Source of the DNA: Oscillospiraceae bacterium
GTDB taxonomy: Bacteria; Bacillota_A; Clostridia; Oscillospirales; Oscillospiraceae
Length of the DNA: 11,270 bases
Direction of reading: 5' to 3'
NCBI GenBank assembly: GCA_016302015.1
Contig: JAEDOJ010000031.1
Location: 1-11,270, forward strand
Below the pieces are notes generated by a model. That model was not told the origin of the DNA. It worked only from the letters and a program-made list of their open reading frames with translations, and searched no databases. Below, piece by piece: positions 1 through 6,804 of this stretch. Position numbers and translations under genes: made by a program. The first letter of the stretch is position 1. Each line of letters starts with the position of its first letter.

Positions 1-6
1 ATACGT

Positions 7-72
7 CTCGTACCAATCACGGTATTGCAATTAAGATGTGTGTTGCACATTTTAATTGGTGATTGGTATGAG
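7..72. repeat. Long imperfect inverted repeat (hairpin)
   Basis: Outer arms 7-20 and 59-72 pair over 14 positions with a single G-T wobble (10 with 69). Inner arms 28-40 and 46-58 pair over 13 positions with one wobble, leaving a 5-base loop (41-45). A 7-base bulge (21-27) separates the two helices on one side only. Total pairing is 27 base pairs in 66 bases, too much for chance. No T-run follows on either strand, so it is not a standard intrinsic terminator. It could be a miniature inverted-repeat element, a structured RNA or an element end. I cannot tell which from one copy. Confidence 0.65.
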
Positions 73-147
73 GGATTGTACTGCAAAAAGCTTCGATTTT
101 CCAGGGAACAAGGTGAAAACAATCACATTTTCTCCATCAACCCCTCC

Positions 148-189
148 GGGTCGCCCATGGGCGACCCACCTCCCCTTGCACAGGGGAGG
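148..189. repeat. Double palindrome, REP/MITE-like intergenic repeat
   Basis: Positions 148-167 form a perfect 20-base palindrome (half-site GGGTCGCCCA). It is followed after one base by a second stem, CCTCCCCT at 169-176 and AGGGGAGG at 182-189, with loop TGCAC. From memory, motifs built on CCTCCCCTTGCACAGGGGAGG and a nearby GGGATTGT (here 72-79) recur between genes in gut Clostridia as short non-coding repeats. That resemblance is recalled and has not been tested. Neither stem is followed by a T-run, so a terminator role is unlikely. Confidence 0.5.
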
Positions 190-206
190 CCCTGGCTCGT
201 GCGAAT

Positions 207-265
207 CCGGCCCTCTCTCAATTCTGTCTCGGTCTTCTGCCTTCTTTTGAGGGAGCTTCGGCCGG
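207..265. repeat. Imperfect inverted repeat with long loop
   Basis: CCGGCC at 207-212 pairs with GGCCGG at 260-265. CTCTCTCAA at 213-221 pairs with TTGAGGGAG at 247-255 through one wobble. A 4-base bulge (256-259) and a 25-base loop complete the structure. It lies next to the stem at 267-319 and may be part of the same repeat element or of the 3' region of the minus-strand operon. No U-tract adjoins it. Confidence 0.4.
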
Positions 266-266
266 T

Positions 267-319
267 GTCAAGCATAACGCCTCCTCTTGGTCATCAAGAG
301 GAGGCGTTGCATATTTGAC
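267..319 (-). terminator. Long stem-loop directly after the ABC exporter gene
   Basis: On the minus strand the stem begins two bases after the TAA stop of the ABC gene. The core arms (276-289 and 295-308) are 14 base pairs, perfectly complementary, with a 5-base loop. An outer GTCAA/TTGAC pair (267-271 with 315-319) extends the stem beyond an internal loop. Its position and stability suggest the 3' end of the second operon. The minus strand downstream of the stem reads ATGCTTGA and lacks the U-run of a standard intrinsic terminator. It could therefore act as a 3' stability or processing stem, or an inefficient terminator. Confidence 0.5.
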
Positions 320-321
320 GC

Positions 322-2055
322 TTATTTCCGGATCAGGCCGGACAGGTCAGCGTCCGGCAGGATTTCCAGCTTCCGTTTGCGGATGCGATAAATCCGGTCG
401 CAGAGGGACAGAACGCTGGGACGGTGGGTGGAGATAATGCAGGTCTTGTCCCGGAGGGAGGCGATATTCTGCAGCACCTTCTCCTCGGTTTCCAAATCCA
501 GCGCGGAGGTAACCTCGTCCAAAAGCAGGATGGGTGCGTCTGCCAGAATCGCCCGGGCGATGGCAAGGCGCTGGTTCTGACCGATGGACAGGGTACTGCC
601 CCGTTCCTTCAGGGCGGTGTGGATGCCATTGGGCAGAGCGGAGACAAAATCCTCGGCGCAGGCAAGGCGCAGGGCACGATGAATTTCCTCGTCCGTGGCG
701 TCGGGCTTCACCAGCCGCAGGGTATCAGCAATGGTGCCGGAGAAAATCACATTATCCTGAGGAACATAAGCGAACATACAGCGGGTGGAGGGAGACAGGG
801 GAATGCGCTCCTCCCCGCAGACCAGCTCCGCCGCTCCGGCGGTGGGATTCAGAAGTCCCAGAAGAATCCGGAACAGGGTGGTTTTCCCGCTGCCGGAGGG
901 GCCGACCACGGCCACAGTCTCCCCGGCGTGGATGTTCAGCTCCAAATCGTCCAGAATCAGGGTTTGAGACTGGTAGGAGAACCGCAGACCCCTGAGCTGG
1001 AGGGAGACATCCTTGCCCCGGAGCGCCTGAACCTTGTCCAGATCGGTTTTCGTCTCTCTGGGCAGGTCGAAGATCAGCATGACCCGCTGGGCGGCGGTGG
1101 TGCATTCGATCACCGAGGGCATCAGACTGATCAGGGCGGAGAGGGCGGTGGCCAGATAGCCCGCCAGCTGGATGAACAGCACCATGGTGCCGAAGTCGAT
1201 TTTCTCCAGCCACAGGCGGTAGGCGCCCCAGCCCAGACACAGGTTGCCCACCAGCATACTGACCAGACTGAGGAGGGAGGAATTGAACACGCTGAACTTG
1301 TTAAAGGACATGGCGGTGTCATAATACTTCTGCTGCACCAGACCCAGCCGGGCGCAGAAGGTATCCACCAGATTGAACGCCTTGATGGGCTGGACATTTT
1401 GGAGGGTTTCCTCGTGGAAGGAGATCATTTCGCTGTTCACCGTCCGCATATCCTGATTCAGCTTCCGCATTTTCCGCACGAAGGGCTTGGCCACGAAGAG
1501 GGTGACCGGGGCGGTGAGCAGAGCCAGCAGGGCCATGGTGGGATCGTGAATCAGGATGACCCCCAGAGACAGGACAAACTGGGCGGATTTGATGATCAGG
1601 GTGGGAACCCAGCCCAATACGCTGGAGGAGATGGTGGAAACATCGTTATTGATCCGGGTCAGCAGGTCGCCGGAGTGGAACTGCTGGAGGGATTCCCAGT
1701 CGGTGTTCATAAACACCTCGTAGACCTCCGCCCGGAGGCTGTTGGAGACCCGGAGGTTGATTTTGGTGCTGTAACGGTTGACAAAGGCGCCCACCAGGAT
1801 GCTGATGGCGGAAAATACCACCACGAAAATGCCGTTGCGAAGGACGAACCAGCCTTCCTTGGCGATGATGGCGTTGATCAGCTCCTTGGACAGGAGGGAG
1901 GACACCAGACTGATGACCGTGGTCAGCAGACCCAGGAGGGTATAGGAAACGATGGCCTTCTTATAGGCTCTGGTGCGGCGGTAAATCCACAGGGTTTCCT
2001 GGAGAATGTCCCGAAGCAGGCCGGCCTTCAGCTTATGGAAAATTTTTTTCAGCAC
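322..2055 (-). CDS. ABC exporter half-transporter (TMD-NBD fusion)
   Basis: This 577-residue protein is an MsbA-like type IV ABC half-transporter that should work as a homodimer in the cytoplasmic membrane. The N-terminal half carries about six hydrophobic segments (first near 36-56, last near 291-311). The C-terminal nucleotide-binding domain shows Walker A GPSGSGKT (385-392), Q-loop Gln433, signature LSIGQ (489-493, where LSGGQ is usual), Walker B LLLDE with Asp513 and Glu514, and H-loop His544. No peptidase domain precedes the membrane region. The start is GTG. A GGGAGG site lies upstream but about 11 bases away, slightly long, so the start is not certain. It is last in the operon, 29 bases after the second kinase. 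Linked to a capsule/EPS phosphatase-kinase module, it may flip or export a lipid-linked saccharide, as the half-transporter PglK does in Campylobacter. A drug or peptide exporter cannot be excluded. Confidence 0.9.
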   Translation of the reverse strand: MLKKIFHKLKAGLLRDILQETLWIYRRTRAYKKAIVSYTLLGLLTTVISLVSSLLSKELINAIIAKEGWFVLRNGIFVVVFSAISILVGAFVNRYSTKINLRVSNSLRAEVYEVFMNTDWESLQQFHSGDLLTRINNDVSTISSSVLGWVPTLIIKSAQFVLSLGVILIHDPTMALLALLTAPVTLFVAKPFVRKMRKLNQDMRTVNSEMISFHEETLQNVQPIKAFNLVDTFCARLGLVQQKYYDTAMSFNKFSVFNSSLLSLVSMLVGNLCLGWGAYRLWLEKIDFGTMVLFIQLAGYLATALSALISLMPSVIECTTAAQRVMLIFDLPRETKTDLDKVQALRGKDVSLQLRGLRFSYQSQTLILDDLELNIHAGETVAVVGPSGSGKTTLFRILLGLLNPTAGAAELVCGEERIPLSPSTRCMFAYVPQDNVIFSGTIADTLRLVKPDATDEEIHRALRLACAEDFVSALPNGIHTALKERGSTLSIGQNQRLAIARAILADAPILLLDEVTSALDLETEEKVLQNIASLRDKTCIISTHRPSVLSLCDRIYRIRKRKLEILPDADLSGLIRK

Positions 2056-2084
2056 TTGGGGCGGCGCCTCCCTTCTGTTCCGGT

Positions 2085-3653
2085 TTATTCGTCCTCCGCA
2101 ATGTCAATGGCGGTGGCGATTTCCTGGGTCAGGTATTCGGCCTCGTCTCTGGCCTCCTGATAATGGCTTCCGTTGCGGGCGTAGCGGCCGGAGTAGGGGC
2201 TGTAGGAATACTTGTGGTAATCCAAAGCGTACTTGGAGCCGTAGGAGTAGCCGTAGCCCTCCTTGTACTTGTTGCCGTAGCCGTAGCGGGTGGTGCCGGT
2301 CAGGGTCTGGTTCAGGACGGAGCCAACAATATTCGCTCCGTTGGCGGACAGCGCCTGAATGGAATCCAGAATCTGGGTGGAGTTGGCGTGGTCCTGCCGC
2401 ACCACATAAACCGTGGCGTCCACATACTTGGCAAGGGTGGCGGCGTCGGAGAGAATGCCCGCAGGCGGGGTGTCGATGATGATGTAGTCCATCCGCTCCC
2501 GCAGGGTGTCCAGAAGCTGGCGCATTTTCGGGGTATCCAGCAGAGGCTGGGGCTGATCGATGGAGTTGTCCCCGGAGAGCAGGAGGAGGGTGGAGCGGGG
2601 GACGTTCAGCAGATGGAAGTTTTGGGTTTTGCCGGAGAGAATGTCCACCAGACCGTCGGAAGGCTCCGTCAGGCCGATGGTGTCCTTCAGGGACTGCTTC
2701 CGCAGGTCGCCGTCCACCAGAATGACCTTTTTGCCCTCCGTGGCCAGAGACAGCGCCAGATTGGTGGCAACGGTGGTCTTGCCCTCGTTGGGCAGGGTGC
2801 TGGTGATCATGATCACATGACTGCTCCGCTTGGGCAGAGCCTTGTGGAGCTTGACCCGCAGATTGCGGATGGATTCGTTAAAGGAGGAGGGAACCCGGTG
2901 GTTGTTGATGGTCAGAAGCTGGTTGACCTTGTTGGAGTGCTTCTTGATCTTCACCATGGGAACATAGGCAAGGCACCGGACGTTGATCAGCCGCCGCAGA
3001 TCCTCCGCGGAGTGGACGGTCTTTCTGGCAAGAGACATCAGAAACGTCAGACCCAGCATCACCACCAGGGCAAAGGAAGCAGAGCGCAGAGCGGCCTGCT
3101 TGGCGGTGTTCTGGTTGATCGGCTCGTTGGAGGGCTCGTTGGGCATATTGATGATCTCCACCTGGGTGTCGCCCAGAATGGGACTGGCGGCCTGGGGATA
3201 GACCTTGATGGCGGCCTTCATGGTATCAAAGACCAGTTGGGGGTCGGAGCCGGTGACGGTCATGGTGAACAGACCGGTGTCCGCCGTGGAAACGGCCTGA
3301 ATGGAGGCGGGAATGTCGTCTCTGCCCAGCTCGTTGCACAGCAGCATTTTGCAGTTTTCGCTCTGGATCACATAGGGGAAGGTCTGAGCGAGAACCTGAG
3401 CCGCACTGGCGTCCAGAAAAATGCTGTGGCTGAGAATGTCCGTGGTTGCGGCGTAGCTGGCCTGAACGGAAAAGACCACGGTGGAGGAGTACATCCGGTG
3501 GAAGCTCCGGTCGGTGCGGTAGTAGGAAATGCCTCCCACAAGCAGGGGTACAAGGAGGATGACCCAGAAAAGCCTGCGCAGAAGGGTGAGGAAGTTGTGC
3601 AGGAGGATGGACATATTCAGGCTTACCTGATCGTTTTCACGCTTCTCATTCAT
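2085..3653 (-). CDS. Wzz-BY-kinase fusion protein, paralogue 2 (tyrosine autokinase)
   Basis: This 522-residue membrane protein combines a Wzz-type chain-length domain (TM1 about 28-44, extracytoplasmic part, TM2 about 191-208) with a cytoplasmic bacterial tyrosine kinase domain. Kinase motifs are intact: Walker A STLPNEGKTT (285-294, Lys292), Walker A' VDGDLRK (Asp314, Asp316), Walker B IIIDTPP (Asp394), and the ring-contact motif ExxRxxR (Glu260, Arg263, Arg266). The tail holds 12 tyrosines between 457 and 491, plus Tyr498 and Tyr507, in mixed contexts. Known members autophosphorylate this cluster and cycle with the phosphatase to control capsule/EPS polymer length and export. The single-chain Wzz plus kinase form is typical of Wzc; many Firmicutes split it into two proteins. 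The start ATG overlaps the stop of the upstream paralogue by 8 bases and has GGAGG 9 bases upstream, so the two are probably translationally coupled. Confidence 0.92.
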   Translation of the reverse strand: MNEKRENDQVSLNMSILLHNFLTLLRRLFWVILLVPLLVGGISYYRTDRSFHRMYSSTVVFSVQASYAATTDILSHSIFLDASAAQVLAQTFPYVIQSENCKMLLCNELGRDDIPASIQAVSTADTGLFTMTVTGSDPQLVFDTMKAAIKVYPQAASPILGDTQVEIINMPNEPSNEPINQNTAKQAALRSASFALVVMLGLTFLMSLARKTVHSAEDLRRLINVRCLAYVPMVKIKKHSNKVNQLLTINNHRVPSSFNESIRNLRVKLHKALPKRSSHVIMITSTLPNEGKTTVATNLALSLATEGKKVILVDGDLRKQSLKDTIGLTEPSDGLVDILSGKTQNFHLLNVPRSTLLLLSGDNSIDQPQPLLDTPKMRQLLDTLRERMDYIIIDTPPAGILSDAATLAKYVDATVYVVRQDHANSTQILDSIQALSANGANIVGSVLNQTLTGTTRYGYGNKYKEGYGYSYGSKYALDYHKYSYSPYSGRYARNGSHYQEARDEAEYLTQEIATAIDIAEDE

Positions 3654-5172
3654 TGGATGCGTCCTCCTTCTTTACGGAATTGGGGCTTTTGGAGGAAGTC
3701 TCCTTGTCCTTCCGGTTGGTGCGGGTGTAGCCGTAGCCGTAACCGTAGCCATAACCGTAACCATAGCCGTAGCCGTAGCCATAGCCGTAGCTCTTCTTAC
3801 CGGGAAGGGCGGCAAAACGGAAGGACTGGAGGTTGTTGAGCACAAAGCCAAGGAACTTGGACTTGGTGTCGAGGAGGGTGTCGATGGCGTCGTTCACCGC
3901 CACGGAGGGCACCATATCCTGCCGAACCACCAGCAGGGAGGCGTCCGCCGCGTCAGCGATGACCTCCGCGTCCGTAAACAGACCCATAGGCGGGGTGTCC
4001 ACGATGATGTAGCTGAACTGCTTCCGCAGAGCGGACAGGACAGGCTGGAAGGACTGGGCGGAGAAGGCTTCGGTGTTCCTCCGCCGCATTCCGGTGGTGT
4101 AGAGGGTGTAAAGATGGGTGTCGGGATCGTGGGTCACGGCGTTTCTCAGCCGTTCCTCCGTCACGCCGCCCAGCAGGAGGGAGCTGAAGTCGTTGTTTCG
4201 ATCAACGGAGGCTTCAAAAATCAGGTTCTGGGCGGGTCGCCGCAGGTCGGCGTCCACCAGCAGAACTCTCCGATGCTTCTGGGCAAGGGACAGGGCGAGG
4301 TTGGCGGCGATGGTGGATTTGCCCTCGTTTTCGCTGCAGCTTGAGATCACAAAGACCTGAGCGTTGTCCTTTTCGTGGGCCCGCTCCAAAAAGACCCGAA
4401 GCTGATGGATGGTCTCGGTGTAATAGAAGCTGCAGGTGGGGTTGGTGATCAGCAGAGATTTTTTCTGCCGCTTCAGCAGGTTGCGGAGGCTGCGGCGCTT
4501 CCGCTCGTGATAGACGGTGGAGAGGAGTCTGCCGTCGATCTGATGCTTGGCGCCCTTGGGGGTCTGGATGGTGTCCGTCTTCAGGGCGAGGAAGAACAGC
4601 AGCGCCAGCATGGCGCCGAAGCCCAGAGGGGCGGCCATTTTCAGCAGGGAGGCCCGGGAGCCGCTGTTGGAGGCCACGGTGGAGATGGTGGGGCCGTTCA
4701 GGTTGTCCAGCACGGCGCTGGAGAAGACGGAGCGGGAGTATTCCACATGGCACTCCATAATGGCAAGGGCGCTTTTGTAAGCCACCTCGGGGTTGTCCGC
4801 AGTGACGTCCATGAGCAAAATATTGGTATTTTCGGGGGCGGTGACGGTGACCGTGGCGGGGAAGCTCTTCAAGCCCAGCCGCTTTGCGGCGGCCTCCTGG
4901 ACAATGGGGTCGGACAGAAGCTGTCCCATGCGATCCACCACGGTGGAGGACACGGCGGAGGAGGCCACGGAGGTGTTCACGGCGCTGCGGGAGGTCACGG
5001 CAAAGGTGACGGAGCTGGTGTACTGGGGCGTCATGGTCAGGTTTTCCAGCAGGAAGGCGGACATGACGAAGATCAGCGCCACCAGAACAGCCATCCAGAG
5101 GTGGCGCAGGACAAAGCGGAGAATACAGAATGCGTCAAAATTCGACCACTGGATTGATTTCTTTTCGTCCAT
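3646..5172 (-). CDS. Wzz-BY-kinase fusion protein, paralogue 1 with (Tyr-Gly)n tail
   Basis: This 508-residue protein has the same layout as its downstream neighbour: TM1 about 25-43, a Wzz-like external region, TM2 about 178-197, then a tyrosine-kinase-type P-loop domain. Walker A' VDADLRRP (Asp307, Asp309) and Walker B IIVDTPP (Asp392) are good. Walker A reads SSCSENEGKST (Lys285, Ser286) and lacks the usual Pro-Gly. The ring motif is ExxHxxR (Glu253, His256, Arg259), with His replacing the central Arg. The tail has 11 tyrosines in strict Tyr-Gly alternation (462-482), then a charged Lys/Glu/Ser end. The start is well supported by AAGGAGGTG about 6 bases upstream, overlapping the stop of the Ig-like gene. 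It probably sits in the capsule/EPS chain-length complex. Whether it is an active kinase, or a substrate and ring partner of paralogue 2, cannot be settled here. Confidence 0.9.
   Translation of the reverse strand: MDEKKSIQWSNFDAFCILRFVLRHLWMAVLVALIFVMSAFLLENLTMTPQYTSSVTFAVTSRSAVNTSVASSAVSSTVVDRMGQLLSDPIVQEAAAKRLGLKSFPATVTVTAPENTNILLMDVTADNPEVAYKSALAIMECHVEYSRSVFSSAVLDNLNGPTISTVASNSGSRASLLKMAAPLGFGAMLALLFFLALKTDTIQTPKGAKHQIDGRLLSTVYHERKRRSLRNLLKRQKKSLLITNPTCSFYYTETIHQLRVFLERAHEKDNAQVFVISSCSENEGKSTIAANLALSLAQKHRRVLLVDADLRRPAQNLIFEASVDRNNDFSSLLLGGVTEERLRNAVTHDPDTHLYTLYTTGMRRRNTEAFSAQSFQPVLSALRKQFSYIIVDTPPMGLFTDAEVIADAADASLLVVRQDMVPSVAVNDAIDTLLDTKSKFLGFVLNNLQSFRFAALPGKKSYGYGYGYGYGYGYGYGYGYGYTRTNRKDKETSSKSPNSVKKEDASNE
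3727..3789 (-). repeat. Hexanucleotide repeat encoding 11 alternating tyrosines
   Basis: Twenty-one consecutive codons alternate Tyr and Gly (residues 462-482 of paralogue 1). On the minus strand the unit is TAC/TAT followed by GGC/GGT. Tyr is TAC eight times and TAT three times; Gly is GGC seven times and GGT three times. The synonymous mixing shows the array is not a fresh perfect expansion and that selection acts on the protein pattern. A gain or loss of one 6-base unit would add or remove one tyrosine without a frameshift. Confidence 0.9.
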
Positions 5173-5184
5173 TCCGGCACCTCC

Positions 5185-6015
5185 TTATTCCACAATGACG
5201 GTTACAGTCACCGTGGTGGTGTAACCGTTGGCGTTGGTGTAGCTGTAGTCCACAAAATAGTTGCCCACGTTCTCCGTATCCACGGCGTTGTCGATGGAAA
5301 TGGATTCCGGATTCAGAGCGGAGCCGATGTAGGATTCCTTGGCCTTGGTAATGTGAGACCGCAGATCCCCATCCGTAAGGCGGGTGCCCACAGGGACGTA
5401 GAGCAGGTACTGATCCAGCTCGATGACCGGGTGACTGGCGGTCTGGTTCTCGATGCGGACGCGGAAGGTGGCAACGGAGGTATCGCCGCTGCTGTTGGTG
5501 ACCTGAACCGTCAGGGGATACACGCCGGCCTCGGACACGGAGATGGCGTTGGAGGAAATGCGGATTTTGGGCGTGATGTCCCCGTCCAGCACGTCTCTGG
5601 CGGTGAGCCGATCCTCCAGGGTGACGGTGCCGCTGACGTTATAGCTCAGAGGCTGCACCAGGCTGAAGTGGGGCTTGCAGTAGTCCGTGTAGCGGACGGA
5701 GCGGCTGAAGGTGCACAGGTTGGAGGAGGAATCAAAGACCGCGTAGTAGATGGTGGCGGTATCGGAGCTGGAAAGCTGGGAGACCTTCCGGACGATGATC
5801 CGGTCGGTGATGTCTCCGTCCACATTGTCCGTGGCGGTCAGACCCTTGCAGAAGTCCCGGTCAGTGGCCTGAATGCTCACCTCCAGAGGGACGCCGTCGC
5901 AGACGATCACAGGGGGGGTGTAGTCCGCAGCCAGACGGTCATAGAAGAAAAACGCCAGGAAAGCCACGGAAACCACCAAAAACAGTACAATAATCGAAAT
6001 TTTTAAGTTTCTCAT
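5185..6015 (-). CDS. Single-pass extracytoplasmic protein with DUF5011-like Ig domains
   Basis: This 276-residue protein has a short cytoplasmic N terminus and one hydrophobic segment (about 7-25) without a lipobox or clear cleavage site, so it is probably an anchored outside-facing protein. The rest is beta-rich and contains two similar motifs, DNVDGDIT (63-70) and DVLDGDIT (141-148), the hallmark of DUF5011/HYR-type bacterial Ig-like domains. A third, more divergent beta region follows (about 196-276). Four cysteines (39, 56, 101, 113) could form disulfides outside the membrane. The start has GAGGAGG 5 to 6 bases upstream, 12 bases after the phosphatase gene. No catalytic motif is visible. 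Its place between phosphatase and kinases suggests a partner of the polysaccharide export complex or a polymer-binding surface protein. The exact function is unknown. Confidence 0.8.
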   Translation of the reverse strand: MRNLKISIIVLFLVVSVAFLAFFFYDRLAADYTPPVIVCDGVPLEVSIQATDRDFCKGLTATDNVDGDITDRIIVRKVSQLSSSDTATIYYAVFDSSSNLCTFSRSVRYTDYCKPHFSLVQPLSYNVSGTVTLEDRLTARDVLDGDITPKIRISSNAISVSEAGVYPLTVQVTNSSGDTSVATFRVRIENQTASHPVIELDQYLLYVPVGTRLTDGDLRSHITKAKESYIGSALNPESISIDNAVDTENVGNYFVDYSYTNANGYTTTVTVTVIVE

Positions 6016-6027
6016 AGAAACCTCCTC

Positions 6028-6771
6028 TTAACGGAACGGCTCAACCAGAATGGGCCGGTCTTCGATAATGGCTTGGGGATTGCCCTTCAAGAGCAGATCA
6101 ATATATTCAGGGGAACAGAAGCGTTCCAGCACAGGGATCAGGGACTGGAAGCCGGTACGGCGGCGGCGGGTGCTGTGGGCGTCGCTGGCAATGACATGGG
6201 CGAAGCCGTTTTGCAGGAGGAAGTTCCCGGTTTCCTTTGGCTCCGGGCCGAGCTGCCCCAGAATGCTGCCCTTGTTGAGCTGGATGATGTAGCCGGCGTG
6301 GAACCAGTCCATGGCCAGCTCCGGCTCCAGCTGTACGCAGTCGTACCGTTCCGGGTGGGCGACCACGGGAACCAGTCCCCGGCGGGCAATCAGGTTCAGA
6401 GCGTCGGTGATGTTGCCGCCCCGTTCGGAAAAGTTGAATTCCACCAGCAGGTAGCGGCTGTGATTCAGGGTCACCACCCTCTGACGATCCAGCAGATACC
6501 GGAGGTTGGAGGGGTGGGCGAAAAGCTCGGCGCCGGGAAGGATTTCCAGCGGGATATTGTGCTGGGCCAGCAGCGCCCGGAACAGGGAAAAGGCTTTGCT
6601 GTAGGTTCGGCCCCGGAAGTTGGGACGGCTGTCGTCCAGATTGCAGTGGGGCGTGGCGACGATGGTGGTAATGCCGCTTTCCACCGCCCGCTGCGCCATG
6701 GCGCAGGCGGTGCGGGCGTCGGAGGCGCCGTCATCGACCCAGGGCATGATATGGCAATGCAGATCGATCAT
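6028..6771 (-). CDS. cpsB: CpsB-type PHP-fold protein-tyrosine phosphatase
   Basis: This 247-residue cytoplasmic enzyme belongs to the PHP family of metal-dependent phosphotyrosine phosphatases (CpsB/YwqE type), which dephosphorylate the tyrosine tails of capsule/EPS kinases. Metal-binding and catalytic residues are in the expected order: DLHCH (His5, His7), WVDDG (Asp13, Asp14), TPHCN (His42), GAE (Glu82), VEF (Glu111), AHPER (His139) and SDAH (Asp197, His199). The length is normal for the family. It is the first gene of the second operon, with a strong GGGAGGTG site 5 bases before the ATG and its own promoter. Its natural substrates would be the two kinase paralogues encoded downstream. The symbol is given at family level. 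Confidence 0.93.
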   Translation of the reverse strand: MIDLHCHIMPWVDDGASDARTACAMAQRAVESGITTIVATPHCNLDDSRPNFRGRTYSKAFSLFRALLAQHNIPLEILPGAELFAHPSNLRYLLDRQRVVTLNHSRYLLVEFNFSERGGNITDALNLIARRGLVPVVAHPERYDCVQLEPELAMDWFHAGYIIQLNKGSILGQLGPEPKETGNFLLQNGFAHVIASDAHSTRRRRTGFQSLIPVLERFCSPEYIDLLLKGNPQAIIEDRPILVEPFR

Positions 6772-6776
6772 AGCGC

Positions 6777-6783
6777 ACCTCCC
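6777..6783 (-). promoter_or_regulatory. Ribosome binding site of the phosphatase gene
   Basis: The minus strand reads GGGAGGT five bases before the ATG at 6771. It is close to the perfect anti-16S complement and fixes the start of the first gene of the operon. Confidence 0.8.
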
Positions 6784-6804
6784 AAAAACAATACCTGTCC
6801 ATAA

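Larger units (their letters stand above)
1..321. other. Gene-free, hairpin-rich intergenic region
   Basis: I see no credible gene here. The reading frames that cross it lack a ribosome binding site and run through inverted repeats. What it holds is a series of inverted repeats: 7-72 (long imperfect hairpin), 112-135 (weak, GG-GAAAA against TTTTC-CC), 148-167 (perfect palindrome), 169-189, 207-265 and 267-319. It lies downstream of the ABC exporter gene, which ends at 322. The gene to its left is outside the window. The density of secondary structure suggests a mixture of transcription-end signals and palindromic repeat elements. The individual stems are listed separately. Confidence 0.7.

Noticed and set aside
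148..189. Intrinsic terminator
   Set aside because: Both stems are GC-rich but neither strand shows a T-run after them, and they lie away from the end of the nearest gene.
25..318. A 97-codon open frame on the plus strand in the left intergenic region
   Set aside because: It runs straight through the inverted repeats at 7-72, 148-189, 207-265 and 267-319, has no Shine-Dalgarno site and no recognisable protein features.
3727..3789. CRISPR-like or tandem-repeat array
   Set aside because: The periodicity is 6 bases and fully explained by Tyr-Gly codons inside a coding sequence. There are no spacers.
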